In this document: positions 14,261 through 21,944 of the stretch, piece after piece
Position numbering within the stretch: position 1 is the stretch's first letter
Layout: each line of letters opens with the position of its first letter
NCBI GenBank assembly: GCA_003500135.1
Contig: DNTA01000077.1
Location: forward strand, 1-21,944
Length of the DNA stretch: 21,944 nucleotides
Source of the DNA: Cytophagales bacterium
Lineage (GTDB): Bacteria; Bacteroidota; Bacteroidia; Cytophagales; Cyclobacteriaceae
Reading direction: 5' to 3'
Program-made: the position numbers and the translations under genes
Notes under the pieces: model-generated
Told to the model about the DNA's origin: nothing
Database searches by the model: none
Seen by the model: the letters and a program-made list of their open reading frames with translations, nothing else

Positions 14261-15407
14261 AAAAGAACGCAGGCCGGGGATCGACATTGATAAGGTTCCC
14301 TCGCCTTGTTTTGTTTTAGAAGAAAAATACTTACGCGATAATCTCGAAATTTTAAAGCATGTTAGCGACCAGTCGGGCGCTATTATTTTATGTGCACTTA
14401 AGGGGTACTCTATGTGGAGTAGTTTTCCACTTATACAACGATATCTTGAAGGAGCCACGGCCAGTTCATTGAATGAAGCTAGATTGTGCCACGAAGAAAT
14501 GGGCCATAAGGCTCATTTGTGCTGTCCGGTCTATTTTGAGGATGAGTTGGATGAGATATTGTCCATTAGTTCACATATTACTTTTAACAGTTTAAATCAG
14601 TTCGAAAGGTTTGGCAAAAAAGCGCTGGAGCAAGGGTTAAAGTCGGCGATCCGAATCAATCCTGAATTTGCCGACGCGCCGGCAGAAATGTATAACCCAT
14701 GCACACCGGGCAGCAGGCTTGGTGTTACCAGAGCGCAATTTGGAGATCAACTGCCTGAAGGAGTTACCGGTCTGCATTTTCATGCCTTGTGCGAGCAAAA
14801 CGCCGATTCACTTGTAAAGGCGCTTCACGAAGTAGAAGAAAAGTGGGGCGAGATGCTTTACAAGCTGGAGTGGTTCAATGTAGGTGGAGGCCATCACATT
14901 ACACGAATAGATTATGACATTCCTCTTTTGATCGAAACGCTGCGCAACTTCCAGGATAAATACGACCTTCAGGTGATCATGGAGCCCGGCGAAGCAGTAG
15001 GCTGGCAAACAGGCTATCTGATCTCTACAGTTGAGGATATCATTGAAGCCAATGGAATCAAAACGGCCATGCTGGACGTATCCTTTTCCGCCCATATGCC
15101 CGATACCATTGAAATGCCCTACAAACCGAAAGTATGGGGCGCCAGGGGGCCCGGGGAAGCGCCGCATTTGTATCATCTCGGCGGAATGACATGCCTTTCC
15201 GGCGATTACATGTCGGGATATGCCTTCGATCAACCCCTTCAGATTGGTCAAAAGCTCGTATTTGATGATATGATCCATTATACCATGGTAAAAACCACTT
15301 TTTTCAATGGTGTAAAGCATCCCTCAATAGGCATCTGGCGTGAGAACGGCGAATTCGAGTTGATCAAAAATTTTGGATATCAGGAATTTAAGGCTAAGCT
15401 TTCATGA
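14247..15407 (+). CDS. nspC: Carboxynorspermidine/carboxyspermidine decarboxylase
   Basis: 386 residues from ATG 14247; ATG 14253 is an equally good start and TTG 14244 is unlikely. A PLP-dependent alanine-racemase-fold decarboxylase of the ornithine/diaminopimelate decarboxylase superfamily. PSPCFVLEE (18-26) opens the barrel, K52 in CALKGYS is the Schiff-base lysine, HFHALCEQN and FNVGGGHH bind cofactor phosphate, and EPGEAVG plus the C-terminal CLSGDY complete the active site across the dimer. It decarboxylates the product of the preceding dehydrogenase to the polyamine. Its start lies inside the upstream gene (overlap 14 bp, or 8 bp from the second ATG). The operon ends only 24 bp from a convergent gene. 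Confidence 0.94.
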   Translation: MTMIRKERRPGIDIDKVPSPCFVLEEKYLRDNLEILKHVSDQSGAIILCALKGYSMWSSFPLIQRYLEGATASSLNEARLCHEEMGHKAHLCCPVYFEDELDEILSISSHITFNSLNQFERFGKKALEQGLKSAIRINPEFADAPAEMYNPCTPGSRLGVTRAQFGDQLPEGVTGLHFHALCEQNADSLVKALHEVEEKWGEMLYKLEWFNVGGGHHITRIDYDIPLLIETLRNFQDKYDLQVIMEPGEAVGWQTGYLISTVEDIIEANGIKTAMLDVSFSAHMPDTIEMPYKPKVWGARGPGEAPHLYHLGGMTCLSGDYMSGYAFDQPLQIGQKLVFDDMIHYTMVKTTFFNGVKHPSIGIWRENGEFELIKNFGYQEFKAKLS

Positions 15408-15431
15408 ATTTTATTGTGTTTTGGCAATAAA

Positions 15432-16646
15432 TCAAGGCAATGAATTTCTATAATCCTTTAACCTTTGATATACCAATTGGGGAATTGGCATTTTCTTGTC
15501 ATAGGGTCTGCGGGATACCTCAAAGAACGGCCCCAACTTTTGCACACGACGGTAACCCATAAGGTGAAAGATATCCAATGTACGCCTCCAGGCTTTTTTT
15601 CTGTTTATTATGAAGCCATCTTTAAGATAATGTGCCTTTTGAACTCCGGGAAACCAATGAAACATGCGATCAGCTCGGACCTGTCTCAAGTTTCGGGAAG
15701 CCCTGATCCAGACAGGTTTAACCCTTTTTATAATGAAAAAACCTTCCTTGCCAAGCGATTGATAAAGCGGCATAAATATTAGTCCGCCAATGGGTGTGCT
15801 TACCTGGCCGTTTTGATTATACCCCAACACTTCTCCTGCCTCTACGCGCTGAAAATTGACATAGCCCGGTTTCATTTTAAAATTTTCATCCGGGGCAATT
15901 AAGTAGGTGTGCTTAAGTTGAAATACTGGTTGCGTAATGGTGTACTGCGACCTCAAATACCGGTAATGCTCCTGACGGTTGGGCACATGGTCAGGTTCAA
16001 GGCATCCACACTTGATCAAAGACATCCAAATGAAAGCCTCAGAGTTCTTCACAGAAGAGCCTGCCTGATGTTGGCCGGCTTCAAATAAAACGGCCGGAAT
16101 GCCAAGTTCACTGAAAAAACTGAACATAGGCCCATCCATCTGCTCTTCAAGCCCAAGAATTAATGGCGCCGGCAGTCCCGAAATGAGTGACCGGTTTTTT
16201 AGCGTATCTGAAATGGATACAAAAGGAATACTTTTAGCGGAGGTGGTGTGAAGATCAAAAAGAATGGTAGGTTCATTGGGGTCAATCTGTTCCAGCATTT
16301 GATCGAGGATCTCCTTTTTTTCATTGTATTCAGGTACATCGCCGTATGTGATATAGTGTTCCGGATGTCCGTACCAAATCCTGTTCAAATCTTTGGCCAG
16401 GTACCTTTTACCTTGCTTTAGCGCTTCCAGGTGTCCACATATCCCGATCAGCCTGCCTTTAAATGGGATTTCTTTTTTATGCAATTGTCGCAACACCTTC
16501 TGAATAGCGATGACGCCTGCGGGTTCATTGCCATGTATAGCTCCGAAAAAAATAACATTAGGCCCTTTATCTCCCGTAAACTTGCCCAAAAGCCTTTTTG
16601 GGTCATCCAATAATACAAGCTTTTCTATATCGGCCTGCGTGATCAT
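15432..16646 (-). CDS. Succinylglutamate desuccinylase/aspartoacylase-like zinc hydrolase
   Basis: 404 residues. The zinc site of the AstE/AspA carboxypeptidase-like fold is intact: GAIHGNEPAG gives H38 and E41, DLHTTS gives H133, and the catalytic Glu is E189 in LFEAGQH. DLNRIW (86-91) holds the substrate-carboxylate arginine region. Such enzymes remove an acyl group from N-acylated glutamate, aspartate or similar amino acids. After the catalytic domain (about 30-260) comes a small beta-barrel (about 260-310), then about 90 extra basic, aromatic-rich residues not found in E. coli AstE or typical AspA (about 310-335 residues). Its ATG overlaps the stop of the upstream ligase gene (TGATG), so the two are coupled. 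The acyl substrate is unknown; it may be a product of the partner ligase. Confidence 0.85.
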   Translation of the reverse strand: MITQADIEKLVLLDDPKRLLGKFTGDKGPNVIFFGAIHGNEPAGVIAIQKVLRQLHKKEIPFKGRLIGICGHLEALKQGKRYLAKDLNRIWYGHPEHYITYGDVPEYNEKKEILDQMLEQIDPNEPTILFDLHTTSAKSIPFVSISDTLKNRSLISGLPAPLILGLEEQMDGPMFSFFSELGIPAVLFEAGQHQAGSSVKNSEAFIWMSLIKCGCLEPDHVPNRQEHYRYLRSQYTITQPVFQLKHTYLIAPDENFKMKPGYVNFQRVEAGEVLGYNQNGQVSTPIGGLIFMPLYQSLGKEGFFIIKRVKPVWIRASRNLRQVRADRMFHWFPGVQKAHYLKDGFIINRKKAWRRTLDIFHLMGYRRVQKLGPFFEVSRRPYDKKMPIPQLVYQRLKDYRNSLP

Positions 16647-18586
16647 CAGCTACGTTGGTTATGTATTTCTTTTAGCAATTTGGCCGACACATTTACAAAG
16701 TCTTTTTCCGTAACGATCCCAACCAGTTTGTCATCTTTTATTACTGTCAGGCAGCTCATATTGTACTGCTTCATTTTTTGTATCGCCTCGCTAATGGTGG
16801 TTTCCGGTGATACACAGCACATTTCCAATTTTGTAAACATAAAATCACTGATTCGGGTCTTCAGTTTACGCTCTTTTCCTCTTTTTGAAAGAAAGTGGAC
16901 TACCAGGCCTGCTGTGACCAGCCCCACCAGTTTTCCGGCTTCATTCTCAACGGGCACATGCCTTACCTGCTTCCAGTCCATAATACTCGCCACCAGGTCG
17001 AGCATATCATCCTCTTTTACGGTCAACACATCTGTCGACATGATCTGTTCGATGGTGTGATAGTAAGTAGACCAGTTTCCCGCCTCCTGCAAAGCCGGCA
17101 GGGCCCATTTGCAAACCGGAAGGTTCTGTTGTTGACGCTTATAAATGCCCGCAGTTGCCGTAATGAGGGCTTCGTCATTGGAACTTCTTTTGCGATTGAT
17201 ATTATAACTATCCAGCAACCATTGCGAGCCGGTTCTTCCCGTACCCACTCTGCACAGGATCACTTCGAGGTAGTAATCAACGTCTTTTGTGTTAACTCCT
17301 TTTTTTATCAACCCCTCCCGAGCCATCGGAATTAGTTCGTTCTGAATAAGTTCTGAGGCGCTGTATTTTCGATTGTGGAACCATTTAAACCGGTTTTCAA
17401 GTCCCAGTTTAGCGGCCTTTAGAAAGTTCGTTTTGACATCGTCAAAATCGAGCTTTTTCGTAATCTGGTTTATGTCTTGCGGCACATTTGACATTAAGCC
17501 GGTCCAGAATACCATATTGGCAATTTCATCGGTGATGGAAGGGCCGCTTGCCAGGTACCGGTTTTCAATTCTTAAATGTGGTTTACCATTATCTGATATG
17601 CCAAAACAAGGCCGGTTCCATTTATAAATGGTGCTGTTGTGTAAACGAAGCGCTTCCAGCAATGGTATTTTCCCGTTTTCCAAAGTATGCAATGAATGAG
17701 GGGACTTTAATGTTTTCCCCAACAGCGGTTCGAACCGCATTATATCTTCCTTGTAAATATCTACAATGGAGTCCTTTATCCAGTGATTCCCAAAGGTAAC
17801 ACGTGGCAACTTTTCCCTTCGCGGATCCAGCGAATTGCGGGTGTCCAGTGACTGCTGAAACAAAGCAATACGCGTTTCCCTCCACAATCTTTTACTTAAA
17901 AGCAAGGGGGAATTAGTGCTCGAAGCCAGAACGGGCCCCGAAATAATTTGCGCCCAGTTGTAGGTGTCCACAAACTTTTCCGGACTGACCTGGTAATGCA
18001 TTTGAAAACTGGTATTACAGCTTTCAAACATTACCGAATCATGGCGGGTAATTAGTTCGTCAGTACCGCTGATATGAAATTCGAACTCGCCTTTTCTGCG
18101 CATTTTCATGCTTTCGGCAAGTGCGAAATAACGGTCTTTAGGCGTCATGTACTGAAGGTTGATATGCTTGTGTTTGATGGTGGGAAGTATGCCGGTGAGC
18201 AATACTTTGGTATCCTGACTTTGGGCAGCATTTTCAGCAATATCCAACCAATTTTTTAAATCTTGTTTGAGTGTTTGAAAGCAGTTCCCTTCCAGGATTA
18301 TGGGATCGAGGTTGATCTCCATGTTGAAAAGCGCCAATTCAGTGGTGAAATGCGGGTCATTTATTTTTGCAAGTAGTTCTAATGCCACCGGAGCAGGCCT
18401 CCAGTGGTTATCCACCAAACACAATTCTTGCTCAGAACCTATTCGGGTTATATCCTTTTCAATCAGGTCCTGTTCCACCATCATTTCGAGCGCCCGGATA
18501 TCATTTAACAAATACTTGATAAAGTGATCCCGCTCTTTTGAGGTTGAAATTGTATTGACACTTAATTCGCCCATATCCAGGTGCAT
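16646..18586 (-). CDS. Glutamate-cysteine ligase-like carboxylate-amine ligase fused to two CBS domains
   Basis: 646 residues (stop codon 16648-16646). Residues about 30-500 resemble the GCS2 family (PF04107) of ATP-dependent carboxylate-amine ligases: GSEQELCLVD carries the G-x-E-x-E metal/ATP pair E52 and E54, CNTSFQMHYQV (190-200) is the central strand, and HLRIENRYLASGP (337-349) holds the substrate-binding arginine. Residues about 513-572 and 582-640 are tandem CBS domains (IMSTDVLTVKEDD; LVGIVTEKDF), which usually bind adenine nucleotides and turn enzymes or channels on or off with energy state. GCS2 proteins make gamma-glutamyl-type amide bonds; the real substrates here are unknown, and the fusion suggests control by AMP/ATP (inference). 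It is coupled to the zinc hydrolase downstream. ATG 18586 is used; ATG 18574 is an alternative. Confidence 0.85.
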   Translation of the reverse strand: MHLDMGELSVNTISTSKERDHFIKYLLNDIRALEMMVEQDLIEKDITRIGSEQELCLVDNHWRPAPVALELLAKINDPHFTTELALFNMEINLDPIILEGNCFQTLKQDLKNWLDIAENAAQSQDTKVLLTGILPTIKHKHINLQYMTPKDRYFALAESMKMRRKGEFEFHISGTDELITRHDSVMFESCNTSFQMHYQVSPEKFVDTYNWAQIISGPVLASSTNSPLLLSKRLWRETRIALFQQSLDTRNSLDPRREKLPRVTFGNHWIKDSIVDIYKEDIMRFEPLLGKTLKSPHSLHTLENGKIPLLEALRLHNSTIYKWNRPCFGISDNGKPHLRIENRYLASGPSITDEIANMVFWTGLMSNVPQDINQITKKLDFDDVKTNFLKAAKLGLENRFKWFHNRKYSASELIQNELIPMAREGLIKKGVNTKDVDYYLEVILCRVGTGRTGSQWLLDSYNINRKRSSNDEALITATAGIYKRQQQNLPVCKWALPALQEAGNWSTYYHTIEQIMSTDVLTVKEDDMLDLVASIMDWKQVRHVPVENEAGKLVGLVTAGLVVHFLSKRGKERKLKTRISDFMFTKLEMCCVSPETTISEAIQKMKQYNMSCLTVIKDDKLVGIVTEKDFVNVSAKLLKEIHNQRS

Positions 18587-18684
18587 CTTTAACTAAACAT
18601 ACATAACAAATGACTCATAAAATATGACAAACATCAAGTGGAACTGATGCTGTGATTTTTATATATTCGGAAAATAGTGAAAAT

Positions 18685-19518
18685 ATGGCGATTCAGGAAA
18701 TGGTTTTTTCTGGTGAATGGAGCGATGACACATCTAAAGAGCGGTTTATTTTAGAACTCGACCTGAAAGGTGTGGAAGCAATTTGGGAAGATGGCGCCAA
18801 AATCCGTGGCTATATAAATGACGAATTAGTTGAAAAAATTGCTTTTAATGATTTAGCAAATGAGTTCGGGTTAAATTTGGTTTGGCAACCCGTTCAGCCC
18901 GGAAAATGGGATGTAGAAGGGTCAAATGATCAATCGGAGGTCATTTTGCTTGATCGATGCCGGATCCATACTCCTGAATACAGAACGGATGTGGAATATG
19001 AGGTGGAACTGGCTATTTCTGAACAGCTTTCGTTCGGATCGGGTAAACATCCCAGTACTCAACTGTGCTTAGAGTATCTTTTAAAAGAAGAAATCAATGA
19101 AAAGTACGTATTGGATATTGGTACAGGATCGGGGATACTTGCCCTGATGGCAGCAAGGCTGGGCGCTGCCAGAGTGGTGGCCTTCGATAACAACCCATGG
19201 GCGATCGGGGTGGCAAAATATAACCAAAAACTTAACGAAGGAGGCTGGGTTGAATTTATAGAAGTAGGTGTGGATAGGTTTCATTCAACTTTAGATTTCG
19301 ATCTGTTCCTGGTAAATCTCAATAAGCAGGTTTTTTTGTCAGAAGAATTTCTTTTACCCTTATCAAACCTCAAAAAGGATGGTGTCGTGGTGGTCAGTGG
19401 TTTTATGAGAAAGGATGAAGCAGCTGTAACAAAAAGACTCGAAGATAAGGGGTTAAAACCGATCGATGAAGCTTACCGGGAAGATTGGCGCCTGATTGTA
19501 TTGACATTGGCAGAATAG
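18685..19518 (+). CDS. PrmA-like (ribosomal protein L11 methyltransferase-type) SAM methyltransferase
   Basis: 277 residues from ATG 18685; GTG 18652 in frame would add 11. The C-terminal half is a class I methyltransferase: DIGTGSGILALMAARLGAA (144-162), FDNNP (167-171), VNLN (210-213). Ahead of it is SFGSGKHPSTQ (116-126), the equivalent of the PrmA signature FGTGxHPTT, with Thr to Ser and Thr to Ser changes. PrmA trimethylates lysines and the N-terminus of ribosomal protein L11. The N-terminal half (about 1-100) is unlike the L11-binding domain I know, and the ligand motif FDNNP differs from the usual D-I-D-P, so this may be a divergent paralogue with another target. It shares a 98-bp divergent gap with the CBS-ligase gene and overlaps the convergent isoprenoid synthase gene by 46 bp. 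Confidence 0.75.
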   Translation: MAIQEMVFSGEWSDDTSKERFILELDLKGVEAIWEDGAKIRGYINDELVEKIAFNDLANEFGLNLVWQPVQPGKWDVEGSNDQSEVILLDRCRIHTPEYRTDVEYEVELAISEQLSFGSGKHPSTQLCLEYLLKEEINEKYVLDIGTGSGILALMAARLGAARVVAFDNNPWAIGVAKYNQKLNEGGWVEFIEVGVDRFHSTLDFDLFLVNLNKQVFLSEEFLLPLSNLKKDGVVVVSGFMRKDEAAVTKRLEDKGLKPIDEAYREDWRLIVLTLAE

Positions 19519-20462
19519 CGAGCGGCATACCTCAGGTTTTTTAAAATGTTTGCCGGCTTTTCCATATCACAAATCAACTGACCCCGGTTGTATTTTCCGG
19601 GTTCCCAGGCAGTTTTTCTAATTAGGTCCTCGTGCATATCCAAACATACTGCTCCACGCGCAACGACCATCATCATCTTTCGCCACACCGCTTTTTTGCA
19701 CTTTTGGTTGAATTGAAGTTTGTTAAATAAACCTTTCATCCTCTCCAAAGATGTTGAATATATCTCGCGCGCACGATCAGGGCCAAATTTTGTCACCAAT
19801 GTGCCGATACCGGCATGAACATCTTTGTAAACATCAAACAGGTCGTTGGTAAGCTGTAAGATAAATCCCAACTCCATAATGAATTCCTGCTCATTCTTTG
19901 TGATGGGATAAGGCAAAATCATACGATAGAACAAAGTTGCCTTTCCTCCCTTGTTTCTTGTGATTTCGACCAGTCTGTTAAAAGACAAGTCTTTTCCATT
20001 TCGTTGTTCGAGACTGTGCTGTTGAGCTGCCATGACCTCCAAAAACATTTTCTCCCAGTCCGGATTTTTGGCAAACTCCTCCTTCAGGTGGTACGAGATC
20101 CAATTAGAAAGCGGATCTGTTGAGTTCGGTGTGCTAACCTTGTTTAAAACATCAGTGGCATTTATCCTTTCTTCATCCATCGAATCGTCGACATAAGGGG
20201 TAAGCGCTCCGGCCAGGAAGGCCCGCTGTTGATCTGAAAATCCTATTTTTATGTTATGTAAAGCGCTGAACCAGTTATTTGTGATATGACTTTGTAGGGA
20301 ATAATTCAAAACCCTGGTTTTAAATTCTTTGGTATTGAACCGGCTATCAAACATCAATGGCCCTATTTGAGAATCAAACTGATTTTTACTCCAGCTGCGA
20401 TGCGTTTTGATATCAAGATAAAACCGGAGGGCGTCAAAAAAAATGGGATGGTTTACCTTCAT
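19473..20462 (-). CDS. Class I isoprenoid synthase-family protein
   Basis: 329 residues, all-helical. The first aspartate-rich motif is DDSMD at 92-96 (GALTPYVDDSMDEE) and the second is NDLFDVYKD at 206-214 (GFILQLTNDLFDVYKD). These are the DDxxD and NDxx(S/T/D)xxx(E/D) metal-binding pairs of class I terpenoid and prenyl synthases, which ionise allylic diphosphates with three Mg2+ ions. NKGGKATLFYRMILPYP (170-186) precedes the second motif as in squalene/phytoene or terpene synthases. Product and substrate length cannot be told. It stands alone, with no isoprenoid partner gene in the window. The final 14 codons lie antisense to the end of the PrmA-like gene. The C-terminus (ARYSANVNTIRRQSSR) is basic and polar. 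Confidence 0.8.
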   Translation of the reverse strand: MKVNHPIFFDALRFYLDIKTHRSWSKNQFDSQIGPLMFDSRFNTKEFKTRVLNYSLQSHITNNWFSALHNIKIGFSDQQRAFLAGALTPYVDDSMDEERINATDVLNKVSTPNSTDPLSNWISYHLKEEFAKNPDWEKMFLEVMAAQQHSLEQRNGKDLSFNRLVEITRNKGGKATLFYRMILPYPITKNEQEFIMELGFILQLTNDLFDVYKDVHAGIGTLVTKFGPDRAREIYSTSLERMKGLFNKLQFNQKCKKAVWRKMMMVVARGAVCLDMHEDLIRKTAWEPGKYNRGQLICDMEKPANILKNLRYAARYSANVNTIRRQSSR

Positions 20463-20536
20463 GAATCAAAGATACGTTCAAAATCATAAACAAATTAAAA
20501 TAAATTACGTTGACATTATTTGTACAAACATCAATT

Positions 20537-21412
20537 ATGGAAACTAAGAAGGTAAAGCAATTATTATACGCCCATGAAGTGGATATGGGAGGCATCGCCG
20601 TTCGGCAGCCCATACCAACCGCCAGGGTAGGTCAGATAGATCCCTTTCTTCTATTGCACCACAACAGATGGCCTGTTGCCAGGGGCTCAAATCATCGCCA
20701 TGCAGGTATTGGGCCGCATCCTCACCGGGGCTTTTCACCGGTCACCTTTATTTTTGATGGAGATTTACATCATCGTGATTCGAGGGGAAATGATCGGGTG
20801 GTCGGGGCCGGCGGAATGCAATGGATGAGTTCCGGATTGGGGTTGGTTCATAGCGAAAGGCCATCAAAGGAATTATGTGAAACAGGAGGGGCGCAGGAGG
20901 TTATTCAGGTTTGGATCAATACCCCGGCCAGAGCTAAAATGGCCGAGCCATATTATTTGGCTATGGAAAAGTCCGATATCCCGGTCTGGCCTTCGGAAGA
21001 TGAAAAAACGACATACTATTTATATTCCGGTGACCAGGGAGAACACAGTGGGCCTGTTGACAGCCCATGGCCGGTATTATCTATGCGCATAGACGCTGAA
21101 AGCGAAGGTAGGTTCCAATTAGAAATTCCGGAATCCTGGAATGCTTTTTTATATTTATTGGATGGGCAGGTGAGTTTAGAAGGTTTTGGTTTGATTGAAG
21201 GGTTAAATCTGGCATGGCTTGAAAAAGAAGGAAGTACCATAAGCGGATTTGCGAGGGAAAAAACAAGGATGATCCTTTTGGCCTCGCCACCGATAAATGA
21301 GCCTGTAGAAACGTACGGACCTTTTGTAATGAACAACCAAACCCAGGTAATGCAGGCCATGCGTGATTATCAGATGGGGAAAATGGGAGTATTAGTTGAA
21401 GGGTTTGATTGA
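20537..21412 (+). CDS. Pirin family protein
   Basis: 291 residues from ATG 20537 (METKKVKQLLYAHE); an in-frame TTG at 20510 would add 9. It is a bicupin of the pirin family. The metal site in the N-terminal cupin is visible: H61 and H63 in GPHPHRGFS, H105 and E107 in LVHSERP, with GAGGMQWMSSG between. Bacterial pirins bind Fe or another metal; some (E. coli YhhW) have quercetin 2,3-dioxygenase activity, others act as protein regulators. The C-terminal cupin (SWNAFLYLLDGQVSLEG) lacks metal ligands, as expected. It is transcribed divergently from the isoprenoid synthase gene across 74 bp, which includes the palindrome TTTGTACAAA, and ends in a strong terminator. Confidence 0.95.
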   Translation: METKKVKQLLYAHEVDMGGIAVRQPIPTARVGQIDPFLLLHHNRWPVARGSNHRHAGIGPHPHRGFSPVTFIFDGDLHHRDSRGNDRVVGAGGMQWMSSGLGLVHSERPSKELCETGGAQEVIQVWINTPARAKMAEPYYLAMEKSDIPVWPSEDEKTTYYLYSGDQGEHSGPVDSPWPVLSMRIDAESEGRFQLEIPESWNAFLYLLDGQVSLEGFGLIEGLNLAWLEKEGSTISGFAREKTRMILLASPPINEPVETYGPFVMNNQTQVMQAMRDYQMGKMGVLVEGFD

Positions 21413-21417
21413 TAACC

Positions 21418-21442
21418 ACCGGTAACGATACCGGTTTTTTTT
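21418..21442 (+). terminator. Intrinsic terminator of the pirin gene
   Basis: ACCGGTA (21418-21424), loop ACGA, TACCGGT (21429-21435) make a perfect 7-bp stem followed by eight T residues (21435-21442), 5 bp after the pirin stop. It is also inside the read-through frame of the FAD-dehydrogenase pseudogene on the other strand. Confidence 0.9.
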
Positions 21443-21944
21443 ATTCAGCTTCTTCGCTATTTGCTCTGCGCATCGTTCACCATCCATAGCGGCGGAGACA
21501 ACCCCACTGGCATATCCTGCGCCTTCAACACAAGGATATAAACCCTCAATTTCAATATGTTCAAGCGTTTCCCTGTTACGATGAATACGAACAGAAGATC
21601 AAGTGCGGCTTTCTATACCAATCAGTTGTGCTTCGTTGGTGAAATATCCTTTCATCTTTTTACCCAATGCTTTAAATGCCTGTTTTAAACTTTGGGAAAT
21701 AAAATCCGGCAATACATCAGGCATCGATACCGGCTGCAGGCCAGGCTGATACGAGGTAGCATTGAGTTGATTAGATACTTTATTTTGAACTAAATCGACC
21801 ATTCGCTGTGCAGGAGCGGTATGTGATGACCCCCCCCCAGTTCAAACGCCTTTTACCCCAACGTTTTTTGGAAATACATACCTTTTAAAGTATCCTTGTC
21901 TATAAATTGACATACATCTTCCTCGCTGGATTTCGAGCATCTGT
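21443..21944 (-). pseudogene. FAD-dependent dehydrogenase (COG2509-like), C-terminal part, broken
   Basis: Reading leftwards from the window edge gives EEDVCQFIDKDTLKGMYFQ, then an in-frame TAA, then KAFELGGG. After a frameshift at a run of nine G (plus strand C run 21830-21838) comes SSHTAPAQRMVDLVQNKVS...QLIGIESRT, then an in-frame TGA (21601-21599), and finally SSVRIHRNRETLEHIEIEG followed by LYPCVEGAGYASGVVSAAMDG. This matches the C-terminus of a large uncharacterised FAD-dependent dehydrogenase family whose usual text is ESRTSSPVRI and YPCGEGAGYAGG. Two glycines of the flavin-binding turn are also changed (G to V, G to S). The original stop is lost: the frame runs on to a TAA at 21394 inside the pirin gene. 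The N-terminal half is outside the window. Two nonsense codons plus substitutions make sequencing error alone an unlikely cause. Confidence 0.75.

Noticed and set aside
14808..15320. 170-residue minus-strand frame
   Set aside because: Antisense to nspC active-site segments; no family resemblance.
16895..17335. 146-residue plus-strand frame
   Set aside because: Antisense to the CBS-ligase gene, whose domains are continuous across it.

Overview
The window looks like a chromosomal segment of a Bacteroidota bacterium, probably from the Cytophagales side of the phylum (inference). The signs are a TonB-dependent receptor-type outer-membrane protein with a CarboxypepD_reg-like N-terminal domain, A/T-rich starts that mostly lack clear Shine-Dalgarno sequences, several boxes resembling the Bacteroidota -7 element TAnnTTTG, and a gene set (CPXCG protein, DUF2214, carboxynorspermidine-type polyamine genes, CysE/CysM pair) common there. 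No tRNA, rRNA, CRISPR array or intact mobile element was seen.

Layout. 1-716 is decayed, very AT-rich DNA: the broken N-terminus of an IS1595-family transposase (minus) and coding-like remnants in shifting frames (plus). 717-5502 carries a GC-rich FRG-domain gene, the large outer-membrane receptor with its own terminator, an NAD(P)-binding epimerase-like protein and a 59-aa CPXCG zinc-ribbon-like protein, all minus. A 65-aa unknown protein (plus) converges on an arsenic operon (minus): arsR, arsM and a three-cysteine arsenate reductase-like protein whose coupled start adds a lipoprotein-type leader. Two near-identical ArsR operator candidates sit before arsR and before arsM. 8048-11024 holds a Kef-type cation/proton antiporter, a DUF2214 membrane protein with a 21-bp-spaced direct repeat at its promoter, and a TfoX-N protein (minus).

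11092-15407 is plus-strand biosynthesis. A leader of about 140 nt with several hairpins precedes cysE-cysM (serine to O-acetylserine to cysteine). Carboxynorspermidine/carboxyspermidine dehydrogenase and decarboxylase follow with overlapping reading frames (polyamine synthesis). 15432-18586 is a minus-strand, translationally coupled pair: a glutamate-cysteine-ligase-like carboxylate-amine ligase fused to two CBS domains, and a zinc aspartoacylase/succinylglutamate desuccinylase-like hydrolase. This make-and-break pairing is the best candidate here for an uncharacterised small-molecule pathway. A PrmA-like methyltransferase (plus) then overlaps tail-to-tail with a class I isoprenoid synthase (minus). 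Divergent from that synthase is a pirin gene with a strong terminator, followed at the right edge by a COG2509-type FAD dehydrogenase pseudogene (minus) with two stops and a homopolymer frameshift.

Functional links that the sequence supports are the ars operon, cysE-cysM, the polyamine pair and the ligase-hydrolase pair. The other genes look like single units. Family calls rest on motif recognition by eye; no database search was possible.
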